Positions 36,126 through 45,829 of a stretch of DNA of 64,000 nt are shown in pieces. The stretch lies in assembly GCA_012519205.1 (NCBI GenBank), contig JAAYQR010000017.1, forward strand, positions 1 to 64,000. Reading direction: 5' to 3'. Made by a program: the position numbers and the translations under genes. Each line of letters starts with the position of its first letter. The stretch's first letter is position 1. This DNA comes from Candidatus Epulonipiscium sp. (GTDB lineage: Bacteria; Bacillota; Clostridia; Lachnospirales; Defluviitaleaceae). The notes beneath the pieces are model-generated. The model was not told where the DNA came from and did no database searches. It worked only from the letters and a program-made list of their open reading frames with translations.

Positions 36126-37145
36126 ATGTTTTTTTCAAGAGACATGGGCATAGATTTGGGAACTGCAAATACATTGGTATTTTTAAAAGGTAAAGGAATT
36201 ATCGTTAGTGAGCCATCAGTTGTTGCTGTTAACACGAGGACCAATGAGGTATTATCTGTAGGTGATGAGGCAAAACAGATGATAGGAAGAACACCGGGGA
36301 GCATCGTAGCAACAAGACCTTTAAAAGATGGGGTTATAGCAGATTTTGCTACAACGGAAGCAATGCTTAAATATTTCATTCAAAAGGCATATAGAAGAGG
36401 ACTTTTTACTTCCAAGCCACGGGTTATTGTTTGTGTTCCCTCAGGGGTTACAGCGGTGGAAATGAGAGCCGTTTATGAAGCTGCCAAGAACGCAGGTGCT
36501 AAGGAGGCCCATCTTATAGAAGAGCCAATGGCTGCTGCTATAGGTGCAGGTCTTCCAGTAGAAGAACCTACCGGAAGTATGGTGGTTGATATTGGAGGGG
36601 GTACTAGTGAGGTAGCCATCATTTCCCTTGGCGGCATTGTGACTAGTAAGTCCCTAAGGGTAGCCGGGGATGAATTAGACGAATATATCGTAAATTACAT
36701 CAAAAAAGAGTACAACCTTATGATTGGAGAGAGGACAGCAGAAGAAATCAAGGTAACGATAGGCTCTGCTTTTCGGAAACTTGAAGAAGAAAGTAAGGAA
36801 GTAAGGGGAAGGGATTTAGTGACAGGACTTCCTAAAACTATGAACATTACATCCACCGAAATCATGGATGCTATAAGAGAACCTGTTAATGCCATTGTAG
36901 ATGCCATAAAATATACTTTAGAAAAAACCCCACCGGAATTGGCAGCTGATATAATGGAGTCAGGCATAATGTTAACAGGAGGAGGGGCATTGTTATCGGG
37001 ATTGGATAAGCTCATAACTGAGGAAACAGGTATGCCTGTTAACATAGCTTCTGAACCTTTAAATTGCGTTGCTTTGGGAACAGGACTTGCCTTGGAGCAT
37101 ATAGAGACTCTAAGAAATGTATTAATATCTCCTAAAAAGATTTAA
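36126..37145 (+). CDS. mreB: Rod shape-determining protein MreB
   Basis: A 339-residue actin homologue. Phosphate 1 motif [14 protein letters not shown], phosphate 2 [19 protein letters not shown] and adenosine motif [16 protein letters not shown] are present. It forms filaments under the membrane that guide wall synthesis. I chose ATG 36126, 5-10 bases after GGGAGG; a TTG at 36111 lies upstream of that SD. First gene of mreBCD-min, with two tandem promoters upstream. Confidence 0.97.
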   Translation: MFFSRDMGIDLGTANTLVFLKGKGIIVSEPSVVAVNTRTNEVLSVGDEAKQMIGRTPGSIVATRPLKDGVIADFATTEAMLKYFIQKAYRRGLFTSKPRVIVCVPSGVTAVEMRAVYEAAKNAGAKEAHLIEEPMAAAIGAGLPVEEPTGSMVVDIGGGTSEVAIISLGGIVTSKSLRVAGDELDEYIVNYIKKEYNLMIGERTAEEIKVTIGSAFRKLEEESKEVRGRDLVTGLPKTMNITSTEIMDAIREPVNAIVDAIKYTLEKTPPELAADIMESGIMLTGGGALLSGLDKLITEETGMPVNIASEPLNCVALGTGLALEHIETLRNVLISPKKI

Positions 37146-37174
37146 AAATAATTATTTGATAGGAGAGGTTTTTT

Positions 37175-38032
37175 TTGAAGCACTCATTTAAGATTCCTAA
37201 TAAGTATTTACTTTTATTTTTAACTATTTTACTAGTTCTAGTACTGGTTGCTACCTTTGGGAAAAGAAATAATATTTCTTTTATCGAAAAAGGACTAGGT
37301 TATGTGGTCATTCCTGTTCAAAAGTCGTTCAGTAGTGTCGGGGACTGGGTAATAGATCAAATAGGCTTTGTTAAGAATATAAAAGATTTAGAAAAACAAA
37401 ATACCAAGCTTCTTAAAAAAGTAGATGAATTGTCCTATGAAAATAAAATATTGCAGCAGTATAAAGATGAAAATAATCGATTAAGAAACTTGCTAAAGCT
37501 AGATAAAAAATATGCTGATTATCCGAAAATCGGGGCAGAAATAATCGGTAAGGATCCGGGAAATTGGTACAATGTTTTTTTAATTGATAAGGGCAGTAAT
37601 CAGGGATTAGAAGTAGATATGGTAGTACTTTCCGGAAATGGATTGGCAGGTCATATTATTGAAACTGCGCCTAATTATTCTAAGGTTTTATCTGCTATTG
37701 ACGATAGAAATGCGGTTAGCTCAAAAGTTTTAAGAACAGGGGATTTAGGGGTTGTTAAAGGAGATATAACCTTAATGAACGATGGGCTTTGCAAGATGGA
37801 ATATATCGATGCTGAGGCAGATATTATAAAGGGTGATGAAATTGTCACTTCAAATTTGAGTGATATATACCCTCCTGGTATTATGATAGGAATTGTCAAA
37901 GAAATTGAAATAGAAAGCCATGGATTAACAAAATATGCATTAATTGAGCCTGTAGTGGATTTTCGACATTTGGAGGAAGTCTTGGTAATTAACAAAAAGT
38001 GGAATAAAAAAGATGGAGAATCAAAGGAGTAG
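37175..38032 (+). CDS. mreC: Rod shape-determining protein MreC
   Basis: A 285-residue protein with one membrane helix near residues 9-27, a coiled coil (about residues 70-112, DLEKQNTKLLKKVDELSYEN), and an extracellular beta domain with DKGSNQGLEVDMVVLSGNGL and DDRNAVSS. It links MreB to wall enzymes. The start is TTG 37175, 6 bases after TAGGAGAGG. 29 bases after mreB, 5 bases before mreD. Confidence 0.95.
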   Translation: MKHSFKIPNKYLLLFLTILLVLVLVATFGKRNNISFIEKGLGYVVIPVQKSFSSVGDWVIDQIGFVKNIKDLEKQNTKLLKKVDELSYENKILQQYKDENNRLRNLLKLDKKYADYPKIGAEIIGKDPGNWYNVFLIDKGSNQGLEVDMVVLSGNGLAGHIIETAPNYSKVLSAIDDRNAVSSKVLRTGDLGVVKGDITLMNDGLCKMEYIDAEADIIKGDEIVTSNLSDIYPPGIMIGIVKEIEIESHGLTKYALIEPVVDFRHLEEVLVINKKWNKKDGESKE

Positions 38033-38037
38033 TATAT

Positions 38038-38556
38038 GTGCGCCGAATATTTGCTATAAGTATCATTTTAATAATCACCAATATATTGCAATCTACTTAT
38101 TTTCAGGCCCTGAAAATAAGAGGTGTTATTCCTAATTTTTACATAATGATTATTGTTTCTTTTGCACTTCTTAGGGGAAGTAAAGAGGGGGCAATTGTAG
38201 GACTTTTTGCGGGATTATTGCAAGATGTATACTTTGGAACAGCTATTGGATTTTTTGCCTTAATTGGAATGTATATTGGATATTTTTGTGGAAAGATAAA
38301 TAAGGATTTCTATCCAGAAAGCTTTTTATTACCCCTTGTTTTAACTATCTTTAGTACTTTTTTTTATGATTTATCAGTCTATGTATTTACTTATCTAGTG
38401 AGGGGGAAAATCAACTTTATATTTTTCTTTAATAATATTATGCTACCCGGTGTGGTATATACAGGAATTATCTCATTATTTGTATACCAAGGTATTTATT
38501 ATTTAAATGAAAAACTAGAAATAAAAGAAAAAAAGTATCGAAAATTCTTTGGATAG
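38038..38556 (+). CDS. mreD: Rod shape-determining protein MreD
   Basis: A 172-residue membrane protein with about five hydrophobic segments. GSKEGAIVGLFAGLLQDVYFG is the family-typical region. It begins with GTG 38038; its SD AAAGGAGTAG overlaps the mreC stop codon, so coupling is likely. No PBP2 gene lies between mreD and minC, where many Clostridia have one. Confidence 0.92.
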   Translation: MRRIFAISIILIITNILQSTYFQALKIRGVIPNFYIMIIVSFALLRGSKEGAIVGLFAGLLQDVYFGTAIGFFALIGMYIGYFCGKINKDFYPESFLLPLVLTIFSTFFYDLSVYVFTYLVRGKINFIFFFNNIMLPGVVYTGIISLFVYQGIYYLNEKLEIKEKKYRKFFG

Positions 38557-38586
38557 GCATACTCGGGGCTAAAGGGGGAATTAGGT

Positions 38587-39273
38587 ATGAATCATGAAAA
38601 CTGTGTAATTTTCAAAGGGACAAAGGATGGATTGGTTATTTTATTAAGCCCTGATATAGATTTTGATATCTTAAAAAAAGTTCTAAGAAAGAAGACCGAG
38701 GAAGCAAAAAAATTCTTTAAGGATGCGAAGGTTAGTATTACCTTTAAGGGACGTATCTTAAATGAAGATGAAGAATATAAATTATTACAAATTATTTCAG
38801 AAGAAACCCAATTGAACATAAGTTATATTCACGAGGAAAACATTGGTGCAAAGAAATCAGGGGATAGACCTGATGATTTCCCGCTAAATAGGATTGAAAA
38901 TGGAAGAATGGAAGTAGATAAAACCCAATACTATAAGGGAACAATCCGCTCCGGACAGTCAATAGAATTTCCGGGAAGTGTGGTAGTCATTGGGGATGTG
39001 AATCCCGGCGGGGAAATAATTGCTAAAGGAAATATCATTATCCTAGGTTTCCTCAAAGGAATCGTTCATGCCGGTTGTGATGGCAGTAGTAAAGCCTTTG
39101 TTGCTGCTTTAGGAATGAGACCTATGCAACTTCGAATAGGCGGTATAATTACAAGGGCTCCAGACCAAGAAGATTATAAGGAAGGCCTAAAACTATTTCC
39201 ACAAATCGCCCATTTACATAATGAAAACATTTATATTGAACCAATAGATCATAAGCTCCTAGAAAACTTGTAA
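38587..39273 (+). CDS. minC: Septum site-determining protein MinC
   Basis: A 228-residue FtsZ inhibitor. The N-terminal domain (to about residue 105) is followed by a C-terminal right-handed beta-helix with repeating Gly turns (TIRSGQSIEFPGSVVVIGD, GGEIIAKGNIIILGFLKG, HAGCDGSSKAFVAAL). It works with MinD. SD AAGGGGGAATTAGGT before the ATG. A weak hairpin and a possible promoter separate it from minD. Confidence 0.94.
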   Translation: MNHENCVIFKGTKDGLVILLSPDIDFDILKKVLRKKTEEAKKFFKDAKVSITFKGRILNEDEEYKLLQIISEETQLNISYIHEENIGAKKSGDRPDDFPLNRIENGRMEVDKTQYYKGTIRSGQSIEFPGSVVVIGDVNPGGEIIAKGNIIILGFLKGIVHAGCDGSSKAFVAALGMRPMQLRIGGIITRAPDQEDYKEGLKLFPQIAHLHNENIYIEPIDHKLLENL

Positions 39274-39325
39274 TAATTAATAGTTTCATGATAAATTTTG
39301 TAGAAATAAAAATGATGCATTTTTA

Positions 39326-39354
39326 TTAAACTTCTGTTAGAATATGAATATATA
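39326..39354 (+). promoter_or_regulatory. Possible minD promoter
   Basis: TTAAAC (39326-39331), 17 bases, TATATA (39349-39354). Just upstream is an AT-rich hairpin (AATAAAAATG, ATG loop, CATTTTTATT; 39305-39327). Both calls are weak. Confidence 0.3.
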
Positions 39355-39385
39355 GATTATGCTTTGCCAGCAAGGGGGAAATTGC

Positions 39386-40183
39386 ATGAGTCAGGTTATT
39401 GTTATTACATCGGGAAAAGGGGGCGTTGGTAAGACTACTACAACGGCCAATATTGGAACTGGGCTCGCACTAAAAGGTAATAAGGTAGTGCTACTAGATG
39501 CAGATATTGGTCTTAGGAATTTAGACGTTGTCATGGGACTAGAAAATAGAATAGTCTATGATTTAATTGATGTTGTGGAAGGTCACTGCCGGGTTAAACA
39601 GGCTTTGATTAAGGACAAGCGTTACCCTACATTATATTTGCTTCCAGCAGCTCAAACTAGGGATAAAAACGCTATCAGTCCGGAACAGATGCAGAAGTTA
39701 TGTGATCAACTTCGGGAAGAATTTGATTACATAATTATTGATTGTCCTGCAGGTATTGAACAAGGGTTTAAAAATGCCATAGCTGGGGCTGATCGAGCTA
39801 TTGTTGTTACAACACCGGAGGTATCAGCAGTTAGGGATGCAGACCGTATCATTGGTTTATTAGAGGCAAGCGAACTAAGAAATCCTACCCTTATTCTAAA
39901 TCGTATTCGTATGAATATGGTAAAAAGGGGAGACATGATGGCGATGGATGATGTGGTTGACATATTAGCTGTTGATTTATTAGGGGTTATACCAGATGAT
40001 GAAAATATTGTGGTTTCAACCAATAGAGGAGAACCAGCAGTAACAGATTCATCTTCTTTAGCGGGACAAGCCTTTAGGAATGCAGTTGAACGCATTATGG
40101 GAAATAATGTACCATTGATGGATTTAGATATCAATGAAGGATTTATGGGTAAGATAAAAAAATTATTCGGAATAGGTAATTAA
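39386..40183 (+). CDS. minD: Septum site-determining ATPase MinD
   Basis: A 265-residue ParA-type ATPase with deviant Walker A SGKGGVGKTTTTAN, switch regions DADIGLRNLDVVMGLENR and IIDCPAGIEQGF, and a C-terminal amphipathic membrane-binding helix (GFMGKIKKLFGI). I chose ATG 39386 because AAGGGGG lies 9 bases upstream; an in-frame ATG at 39359 is upstream of that SD. 15 bases before minE. Confidence 0.97.
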   Translation: MSQVIVITSGKGGVGKTTTTANIGTGLALKGNKVVLLDADIGLRNLDVVMGLENRIVYDLIDVVEGHCRVKQALIKDKRYPTLYLLPAAQTRDKNAISPEQMQKLCDQLREEFDYIIIDCPAGIEQGFKNAIAGADRAIVVTTPEVSAVRDADRIIGLLEASELRNPTLILNRIRMNMVKRGDMMAMDDVVDILAVDLLGVIPDDENIVVSTNRGEPAVTDSSSLAGQAFRNAVERIMGNNVPLMDLDINEGFMGKIKKLFGIGN

Positions 40184-40198
40184 AGGATGTGAATTACC

Positions 40199-40480
40199 AT
40201 GGAAATTTTAAAATTTTTCAGTAGAAAACCAAGTTCGGGGAGCGTTGCGAAAGATAGATTAAAATTACTATTGATTCATGATCGTATTAACTGTTCCACC
40301 GAGCTTCTAGAAATGATGAAATCCGATATTATCAAAGTTATATCAAACTATATGGATATAGACGAGACAGACTTAGATATAGGGATTGATCAAACAAAAT
40401 TAGAAGAAAATGATGGTACTGTCCCAGTTTTATATGCGAATATTCCAATAAAAAACATAAGTAAAGCAGGAAGTCGATGA
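40199..40480 (+). CDS. minE: Cell division topological specificity factor MinE
   Basis: A 93-residue protein. The amphipathic N-terminus (MEILKFFSRK), the MinD-contact helix (AKDRLKLLLIHDRINCS) and the topological domain (DLDIGIDQTKLEENDGTVPVLYANIPI) fit MinE. With MinC and MinD this implies an oscillating Min system, unlike Bacillus which uses DivIVA/MinJ. SD AAGGATGTG. Its stop codon touches a 28-bp palindrome. Confidence 0.94.
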   Translation: MEILKFFSRKPSSGSVAKDRLKLLLIHDRINCSTELLEMMKSDIIKVISNYMDIDETDLDIGIDQTKLEENDGTVPVLYANIPIKNISKAGSR

Positions 40481-40507
40481 TTAAGCAGGATATATATCCT
40501 GCTTAAT
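40480..40507. repeat. 28-bp perfect palindrome between minE and rodA
   Basis: ATTAAGCAGGATAT and its exact complement, centred on ATAT. It could fold into a terminator-like hairpin but has only TTAATTC after it, so attenuation or RNA processing is as likely as termination. Confidence 0.7.
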
Positions 40508-40529
40508 TCATTATGAAAGGTGATTAGAA

Positions 40530-41657
40530 ATGATTTCCAAGGAACAATTAAAACGTTTTGATATAGGGTTAGTTCTTCTAGTAACAGCCTTAGTAGGGAT
40601 AGGGGTTGTTGCAATTAGCAGTGCTCTTCATGTAAATTCTGGAGCTGACCCTGAGTATGTCCATAAACAAATAATGTTCTATTTAATTGGCCTTATATTA
40701 ATGCTTGTTACAGCACTTATTGACTATCATATTTTAGGTGAACTATATATACTGGCATATGTAGTAGGATTGGGACTTTTGTTATCGGTTCTTGTTCTAG
40801 GAGATGATGCTAAAGGAGCAGTTCGTTGGCTTGAAATCGGGCCCATTCGTCTTCAACCATCTGAGTTTGCAAAAATAATTATAATTTTATTTATGGCAAA
40901 ATTATTTGATAAAAGAATAGATAAAATGAACACCTTTTTAACAGTAATAATGGCTTTTATTTTTTTAGTAGTACCTGTTTATCTTATACAAAAACAGCCT
41001 GATTTATCTACTAGTATTGTTTTTGTAGTTATATTTTTGGTATTATTATATGTAGGGGGCATCAGCTATAAATATATTTTAGGGGCTCTTCTTATAGGAA
41101 TTCCCATTTTGACAATAGCTTTTTTATACATTATTAAAACTCCAGACCAAAAACTTATAAAATATTATCAAAGAGATCGCATTATTTCAATGATTAACAA
41201 TGAGGAACAAAGCTCTGATAACACTTTTCAAACAGAACAGTCAGTTCACGCCATTGGCTCTGGTCAGCTTTATGGCAAGGGTTTGTATAAAGGGACATTA
41301 AATCAATTAAGTTATTTACCTGAGCCTCATACTGATTTTATTTTTTCTGTTATCGGTGAAGAATTTGGATTTATTGGATGTATTTCAGTAATAGGATTAA
41401 TACTTTTGATAATTATACGGGGGATTTGGATTGCCAAAGATGCAAAGGATGCCCTGGGAAAGTTATTAATTGTAGGTGTTATTACAATGATTGGATTTCA
41501 GACTTTTGTGAACGTAGGAGTTGTTACAGCACTTCTTCCTAATACAGGAATCCCTCTCCCTTTTCTTAGCGCTGGAGGAAGTTCTTTATGGGCGAACATG
41601 ATAGGTGTAGGACTGATATTAAATGTTGGCATGAGAAGAGAAAAGTCTTTTTTTTAG
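40530..41657 (+). CDS. rodA: Rod shape SEDS-family glycan polymerase RodA
   Basis: A 375-residue SEDS protein with about ten membrane segments. [38 protein letters not shown] and [13 protein letters not shown] are family hallmarks, and Asp in the KQPDLSTS segment is the expected catalytic residue. It polymerises lipid II during elongation together with a PBP2, which is not in this window. Placed after the min genes; SD GAAAGGTG. Preceded by a palindrome that may reduce read-through from minE. RodA is preferred over FtsW because of the mre context. Confidence 0.92.
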   Translation: MISKEQLKRFDIGLVLLVTALVGIGVVAISSALHVNSGADPEYVHKQIMFYLIGLILMLVTALIDYHILGELYILAYVVGLGLLLSVLVLGDDAKGAVRWLEIGPIRLQPSEFAKIIIILFMAKLFDKRIDKMNTFLTVIMAFIFLVVPVYLIQKQPDLSTSIVFVVIFLVLLYVGGISYKYILGALLIGIPILTIAFLYIIKTPDQKLIKYYQRDRIISMINNEEQSSDNTFQTEQSVHAIGSGQLYGKGLYKGTLNQLSYLPEPHTDFIFSVIGEEFGFIGCISVIGLILLIIIRGIWIAKDAKDALGKLLIVGVITMIGFQTFVNVGVVTALLPNTGIPLPFLSAGGSSLWANMIGVGLILNVGMRREKSFF

Positions 41658-41668
41658 GAGGAAAGTAT

Positions 41669-42064
41669 ATGAACATAGGATTGGTAGCTCATGATGCAAA
41701 GAAGAAGTTGATGGAAAACTTAGCCATAGCATATCGCTATATATTAATTAAACATAACCTTTATGCCACAGGTACCACAGGGAGATTAATAGAAGAAGCA
41801 GCTAATTTGACTGTTCATAAATATCTTGCAGGGCATTTAGGGGGAGAACAACAATTAGGAACCCAGATTGCCCATAACCAGATTGACATGGTTATATTCC
41901 TGAGGGATCCTGTATCACAAAAACATCATGAACCAGATATAGCTGCCCTAATGAGATTATGCGATATCCATAATATTCCGGTTGCAACTAATTTGGCCAC
42001 TGCGGAACTTCTTATAAAAGCTTTGGAACGAGGGGATTTAGAGTGGAGAGATGCTATGAGATAA
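41669..42064 (+). CDS. mgsA: Methylglyoxal synthase
   Basis: A 131-residue enzyme that turns dihydroxyacetone phosphate into methylglyoxal and phosphate. [11 protein letters not shown] binds phosphate, HLGGEQQLG and the catalytic Asp in [17 protein letters not shown] are conserved. I chose ATG 41669, 7 bases after TAGGAGG; the frame is open into rodA but that region is not homologous. It lies 11 bases after rodA and is followed by a terminator. Confidence 0.96.
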   Translation: MNIGLVAHDAKKKLMENLAIAYRYILIKHNLYATGTTGRLIEEAANLTVHKYLAGHLGGEQQLGTQIAHNQIDMVIFLRDPVSQKHHEPDIAALMRLCDIHNIPVATNLATAELLIKALERGDLEWRDAMR

Positions 42065-42090
42065 AAATGCACATTTTGGTGCATTTTTTG
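42063..42090 (+). terminator. Terminator after mgsA
   Basis: AAAAATGCAC pairs with GTGCATTTTTT around ATTTTG. The stop codon TAA is at the left edge. The stem is almost the same as the rnf terminator. Confidence 0.85.
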
Positions 42091-42196
42091 CATTTTAATA
42101 AATACAGCCGAATCCTCATAAAAACAATGCCCTAGTAATATAATTAATTGTATCCATAGACTATTGTATTGATAAAATTAATATGGGAGGGGCATT

Positions 42197-43116
42197 ATGG
42201 AAAAAAGGAGAAGGAATTTACATGGCTCTACAAGAAGATATCGAAATCAAAAGGTCAATACGAAGGAAGTAATATTAAACTTAATGTTAAAACAACTAGG
42301 AATTAGTGTTTTTGTATTTCTATTTATTTTAGTTTTAAAGTTCACCCCATTAGAATTTACAAATTCACTCACACAAAATATTGGTGAAGTTATATATTAT
42401 AATATGACATGGGATGAAGCAATAACCACGGTAAAAAACACAGTTGGTAATATTCCTTTAGTAAAAGATTGGGTTGAAGAGGATAAAACTCAAAATAGCA
42501 GTGATAAAGATAGGATGGAAGATTGTTTAATAGAAGAACCTAATATGCCAAAGGATCAAATCCTAGATATAGAACAAAATGGTGGTGAATTAGAAGATAT
42601 AAATCTTAATAAGGATGAAGAAATTTTTATATTAGAGCCTGAATTGGGGGAGCCTATGGAATTGGTGATTCCATAGGATTTAGAGCAGGTATTGGATTAT
42701 ATGAAGAGCCATGGATAAATCCTGTTGAAGGGAATATTACTTCTGCCTACGGAAATAGAACCAATCCTGTCTTAGATAAGAAAGAGTTCCATGATGGCAT
42801 TGATATTGGCACGGAGAAAAATAAAGACATAGTAGCAGTTAAAAGTGGAAGAGTATCAAAACGAGAATTATCTTATACTTATGGAAATGTTGTGGAATAT
42901 GAAGTACAAGGGGGATATACAATCAAATATGCCCACTGTAATGAAATTCTTGTAAAAGAAGGAGATTTGGTTGAACAAGGCCAAATAATTGCAACTGTTG
43001 GAAATACAGGATTATCAACAGGACCCCATTTGCACTATAGTATTTTTAGAAATGGTCTAAGTATTGATCCTATTAGTTATGTAGATTTACCCATATTGGA
43101 GGAAGCCATGGAATAA
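42197..43116 (+). pseudogene. M23 peptidase-domain membrane protein at the SpoIVFA position, split by a frameshift
   Basis: The first frame (42197-42676) gives a basic N-terminus, one membrane helix (residues ~35-52) and an acidic linker. The second, -1 frame runs to 43116 and holds an M23 fold with FHDGIDIG and GPHLHYSIF, so the H...D and HxH metal ligands are present. One extra G in the GGGGG at 42646-42650 would restore a single 306-residue frame (ELGGAYGIGDS). In Bacillus the gene at this place (after minD, before rplU) is spoIVFA, a regulator of the SpoIVFB protease. The SpoIVFA identity is inference from position and layout; SpoIIQ-like is the alternative. spoIVFB itself is absent here. 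SD GGGAGGGG before the ATG. Confidence 0.8.
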
Positions 43117-43165
43117 TCAAATCATGAATAAAATTACTTACTTATGATTTGATTATTTTTTTTTG
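43112..43165 (+). terminator. Terminator after the M23 gene
   Basis: AATAATCAAATCAT (43112-43125) pairs exactly with ATGATTTGATTATT (43144-43157), followed by a long T run. The gene's TAA (43114-43116) is inside the left arm. Confidence 0.85.
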
Positions 43166-43282
43166 TTAAGGTAATATATAAATTGCACATTTGAATGGTA
43201 AAGGGCCAAGTCATTCATATATTAGATGTTGAATTTGCAATAAGTTTTTAATTAAACGAATTGTAGTTATGGAGGAAAAACA

Positions 43283-45130
43283 ATGGTAAAGTTAAGGGTA
43301 GAAGATAAAATATTAACACAGGTAGAAAAGCCCGCTAGATACATCGGAAATGAAGTAAATACTATTATAAAGAATCCTAAAGAAATAGATATAAGATTTG
43401 CATTTTGTTTTCCTGATGTTTATGAGGTTGGTATGTCCCATCTTGGAATGCAGATATTATATTATTTTTTAAATGAAAGAATAGATACATACTGTGAAAG
43501 GGTTTTTGCTCCCTGGGTAGATATGGAGCAAAAAATGAGGGAAAATAATATTAAATTATTTTCATTAGAATCCCAAAATGAAATTGCCGATTTTGATTTT
43601 TTGGGCTTCACCCTGCAATATGAAATGTGTTATACAAATGTGATTAATCTAATTGATTTATCAGGTATACCTATATGGAGCAAGGACAGAACAGATGCTC
43701 ATCCCATTGTTTGTGCAGGAGGACCTTGTGCATACAATCCAGAACCTTTGGCAGAAATTGTAGACTTTTTCTATATTGGGGAAGGAGAGGCTTCACTAGG
43801 ACAAGTATTGAACCTTTATAAAGAACATAAAAAACAGGGCGGTTCAAGAAGGGACTTCCTAGAAAAACTGCTGGATGTTGAAGGAATATATGTACCTTGT
43901 TTTTATGATGTTGATTATAACGAAGATGGTACAATCAAAAGTTTCACTCCTAACCATAAAAGGGCAAAGACAAAGATAAAAAAACAAATAGTTAAGGATT
44001 TAAATAATTCCTTTTATCCTTCTAAGGCAATAATTCCTTGGATTCAAACAGTTCATGATAGAGTAGTTTTGGAAGTTTTTAGAGGATGTATCAGGGGATG
44101 TAGGTTTTGTCATGCAGGAATTGTCTATCGTCCTGTTAGAGAAAAATCAAGAGATGTGCTTATGAAACAAGCTATGATGCTGTTAGAAAGTACAGGCTAT
44201 GATGAAATATCATTGTCTTCCTTAAGTACCAGCGATTATTCAGAATTGGAGAGTTTTTCAGAGGAATTACTTGGAACCTGTAGGGAGGCCAAGGTAAATA
44301 TCTCCCTTCCCTCCCTCAGGATTGACGAGTTTTCCTTAGATTTGATGGGAAGGATACAGGAAATACGGAAAAGCAGTTTAACTTTTGCCCCAGAGGCAGG
44401 GACACAAAGACTAAGAGATGTCATAAATAAAGGAATAAATGAACAAGATATTATGGAGGGTTCAAGAAGGGCTTTTGAAGGTGGATGGGATAGGGTAAAA
44501 TTATATTTTATGATTGGACTCCCAACAGAGGAAGAAGAAGATATTTTGGGAATAGCTAAATTATCAGAAAAAATAGTGGATATATTTTATAGTATCCCTA
44601 AGGAAGAAAGAAAAAAGGCCGTGAAAGTTGTTGTAAGTTCTTCTTGTTTTGTACCAAAACCCTTTACGCCTTTTCAATGGGAGCCACAAAATAGTTATCA
44701 AGAATTTATGGATAAACAATATGCTTTAAAAGGAAAAATAAAAAGAAGACAGATTCAATATAATTATCACGATGCTATAATCAGTGCCCTAGAAGGAACA
44801 ATTGCAAGAGGAGATAGGCGAGTAGGGAAACTACTCTATTCTGCCTGGAAATTTGGAGCAAAATTTGACGGGTGGACTGAATTATTTAATATGGACCATT
44901 GGAATAAGGCTTTTGAAGAAACTGGGATAGAGCCTTGGTTTTATGCCAATAGAAGAAGAAGTTACGATGAAATTCTTCCCTGGGATCATATTTTTGTTGG
45001 AGTAACAAAGACATTTTTAAAGAAAGAACATGAAAGAGCCTTAAACGGGAAAAGAACCCCTAACTGTAGGCAAAAGTGTGAAGATTGTGGGGCAAAAGGA
45101 TTTGGGGGAGGAGTTTGTTATGAAGGTTAG
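43283..45130 (+). CDS. TIGR03960 family radical SAM protein
   Basis: A 615-residue protein. The N-terminal ~200 residues resemble a B12-binding-like domain (FCFPDVYEVGMSHLGMQILY; VCAGGPCAYNPEPLAE). The radical SAM core has CIRGCRFC (CxxxCxxC). It ends with a Cys cluster (CRQKCEDCGAKGFGGGVC). The family always travels with TIGR03936 (next gene) beside rng/rplU; a joint role in RNA modification has been suggested, but the substrate is unknown. SD GGAGG. The end overlaps the next gene by 11 bases. Confidence 0.92.
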   Translation: MVKLRVEDKILTQVEKPARYIGNEVNTIIKNPKEIDIRFAFCFPDVYEVGMSHLGMQILYYFLNERIDTYCERVFAPWVDMEQKMRENNIKLFSLESQNEIADFDFLGFTLQYEMCYTNVINLIDLSGIPIWSKDRTDAHPIVCAGGPCAYNPEPLAEIVDFFYIGEGEASLGQVLNLYKEHKKQGGSRRDFLEKLLDVEGIYVPCFYDVDYNEDGTIKSFTPNHKRAKTKIKKQIVKDLNNSFYPSKAIIPWIQTVHDRVVLEVFRGCIRGCRFCHAGIVYRPVREKSRDVLMKQAMMLLESTGYDEISLSSLSTSDYSELESFSEELLGTCREAKVNISLPSLRIDEFSLDLMGRIQEIRKSSLTFAPEAGTQRLRDVINKGINEQDIMEGSRRAFEGGWDRVKLYFMIGLPTEEEEDILGIAKLSEKIVDIFYSIPKEERKKAVKVVVSSSCFVPKPFTPFQWEPQNSYQEFMDKQYALKGKIKRRQIQYNYHDAIISALEGTIARGDRRVGKLLYSAWKFGAKFDGWTELFNMDHWNKAFEETGIEPWFYANRRRSYDEILPWDHIFVGVTKTFLKKEHERALNGKRTPNCRQKCEDCGAKGFGGGVCYEG

Positions 45131-45821
45131 AATTAAGTTTACAAAGTCTGGAAACACGAAATTTGTGGGTCATCTTGACTTAATTAGACTATTTCAAAGA
45201 TGTATAAAAAGAGCTAAACTTCCTATAAAATATTCAAAGGGATACAATCCTCACCAGCTTATGTATATTGCCCTTCCCCTACCTATAGGGGCAACTAGTG
45301 AAAGTGAATATATGGATTTAGATTTAAATGAAGACTGTAATATGGAAAACATACAAATTAAGCACAGTCTTAACAAAGTTCTCCCTGTAGGTCTTAAGAT
45401 AGAAGATGTCGTTCATCTTGGGGAAGGTGATAAAATAGGCATGGCAGCAGTTGACTCTGCCAGCTATAAAATATTTATCAATAAAAAAGATGTTCCAGAT
45501 GATTTTATAAAAAAGGGGGAAAGCTTTTTTTCTCAAAAAGAAATATGGGTTATAAAGAAAGGGAAAAAGAAGGTTAGAGAAATAAACATCAAGCATATGA
45601 TTCAGCATTATTCCATGGAAGAAAGAGATAAGCAATGGACTCTTGACTTACAATTGGCAACAGGAAGCAGGATAAATCTAAAACCTGAAACTGTGCTTAA
45701 AAAACTTTATGAAGAAAACCAATGGAAGTTTAGGGAATATACAATGCAAATCCATAGAACAGAAATATTTTCAGAAATGGAAAACCAATTTATTCCCTTA
45801 CTAAATTTAAAGATGGAGTGA
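45120..45821 (+). CDS. TIGR03936 / DUF2344 family protein
   Basis: A 233-residue protein with the family start VRIKFTKSGNTKFVGHLDLI and YSKGYNPHQLMYIALPLPIG. It is the partner of the preceding radical SAM protein; in some bacteria the two are fused. I chose ATG 45120, which has GGGGGAGGAG 6-8 bases upstream and overlaps the radical SAM gene by 11 bases; the in-frame ATG at 45078 lacks an SD. Function unknown, probably RNA-related. Confidence 0.9.
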   Translation: MKVRIKFTKSGNTKFVGHLDLIRLFQRCIKRAKLPIKYSKGYNPHQLMYIALPLPIGATSESEYMDLDLNEDCNMENIQIKHSLNKVLPVGLKIEDVVHLGEGDKIGMAAVDSASYKIFINKKDVPDDFIKKGESFFSQKEIWVIKKGKKKVREINIKHMIQHYSMEERDKQWTLDLQLATGSRINLKPETVLKKLYEENQWKFREYTMQIHRTEIFSEMENQFIPLLNLKME

Positions 45822-45829
45822 ATAGCCAT

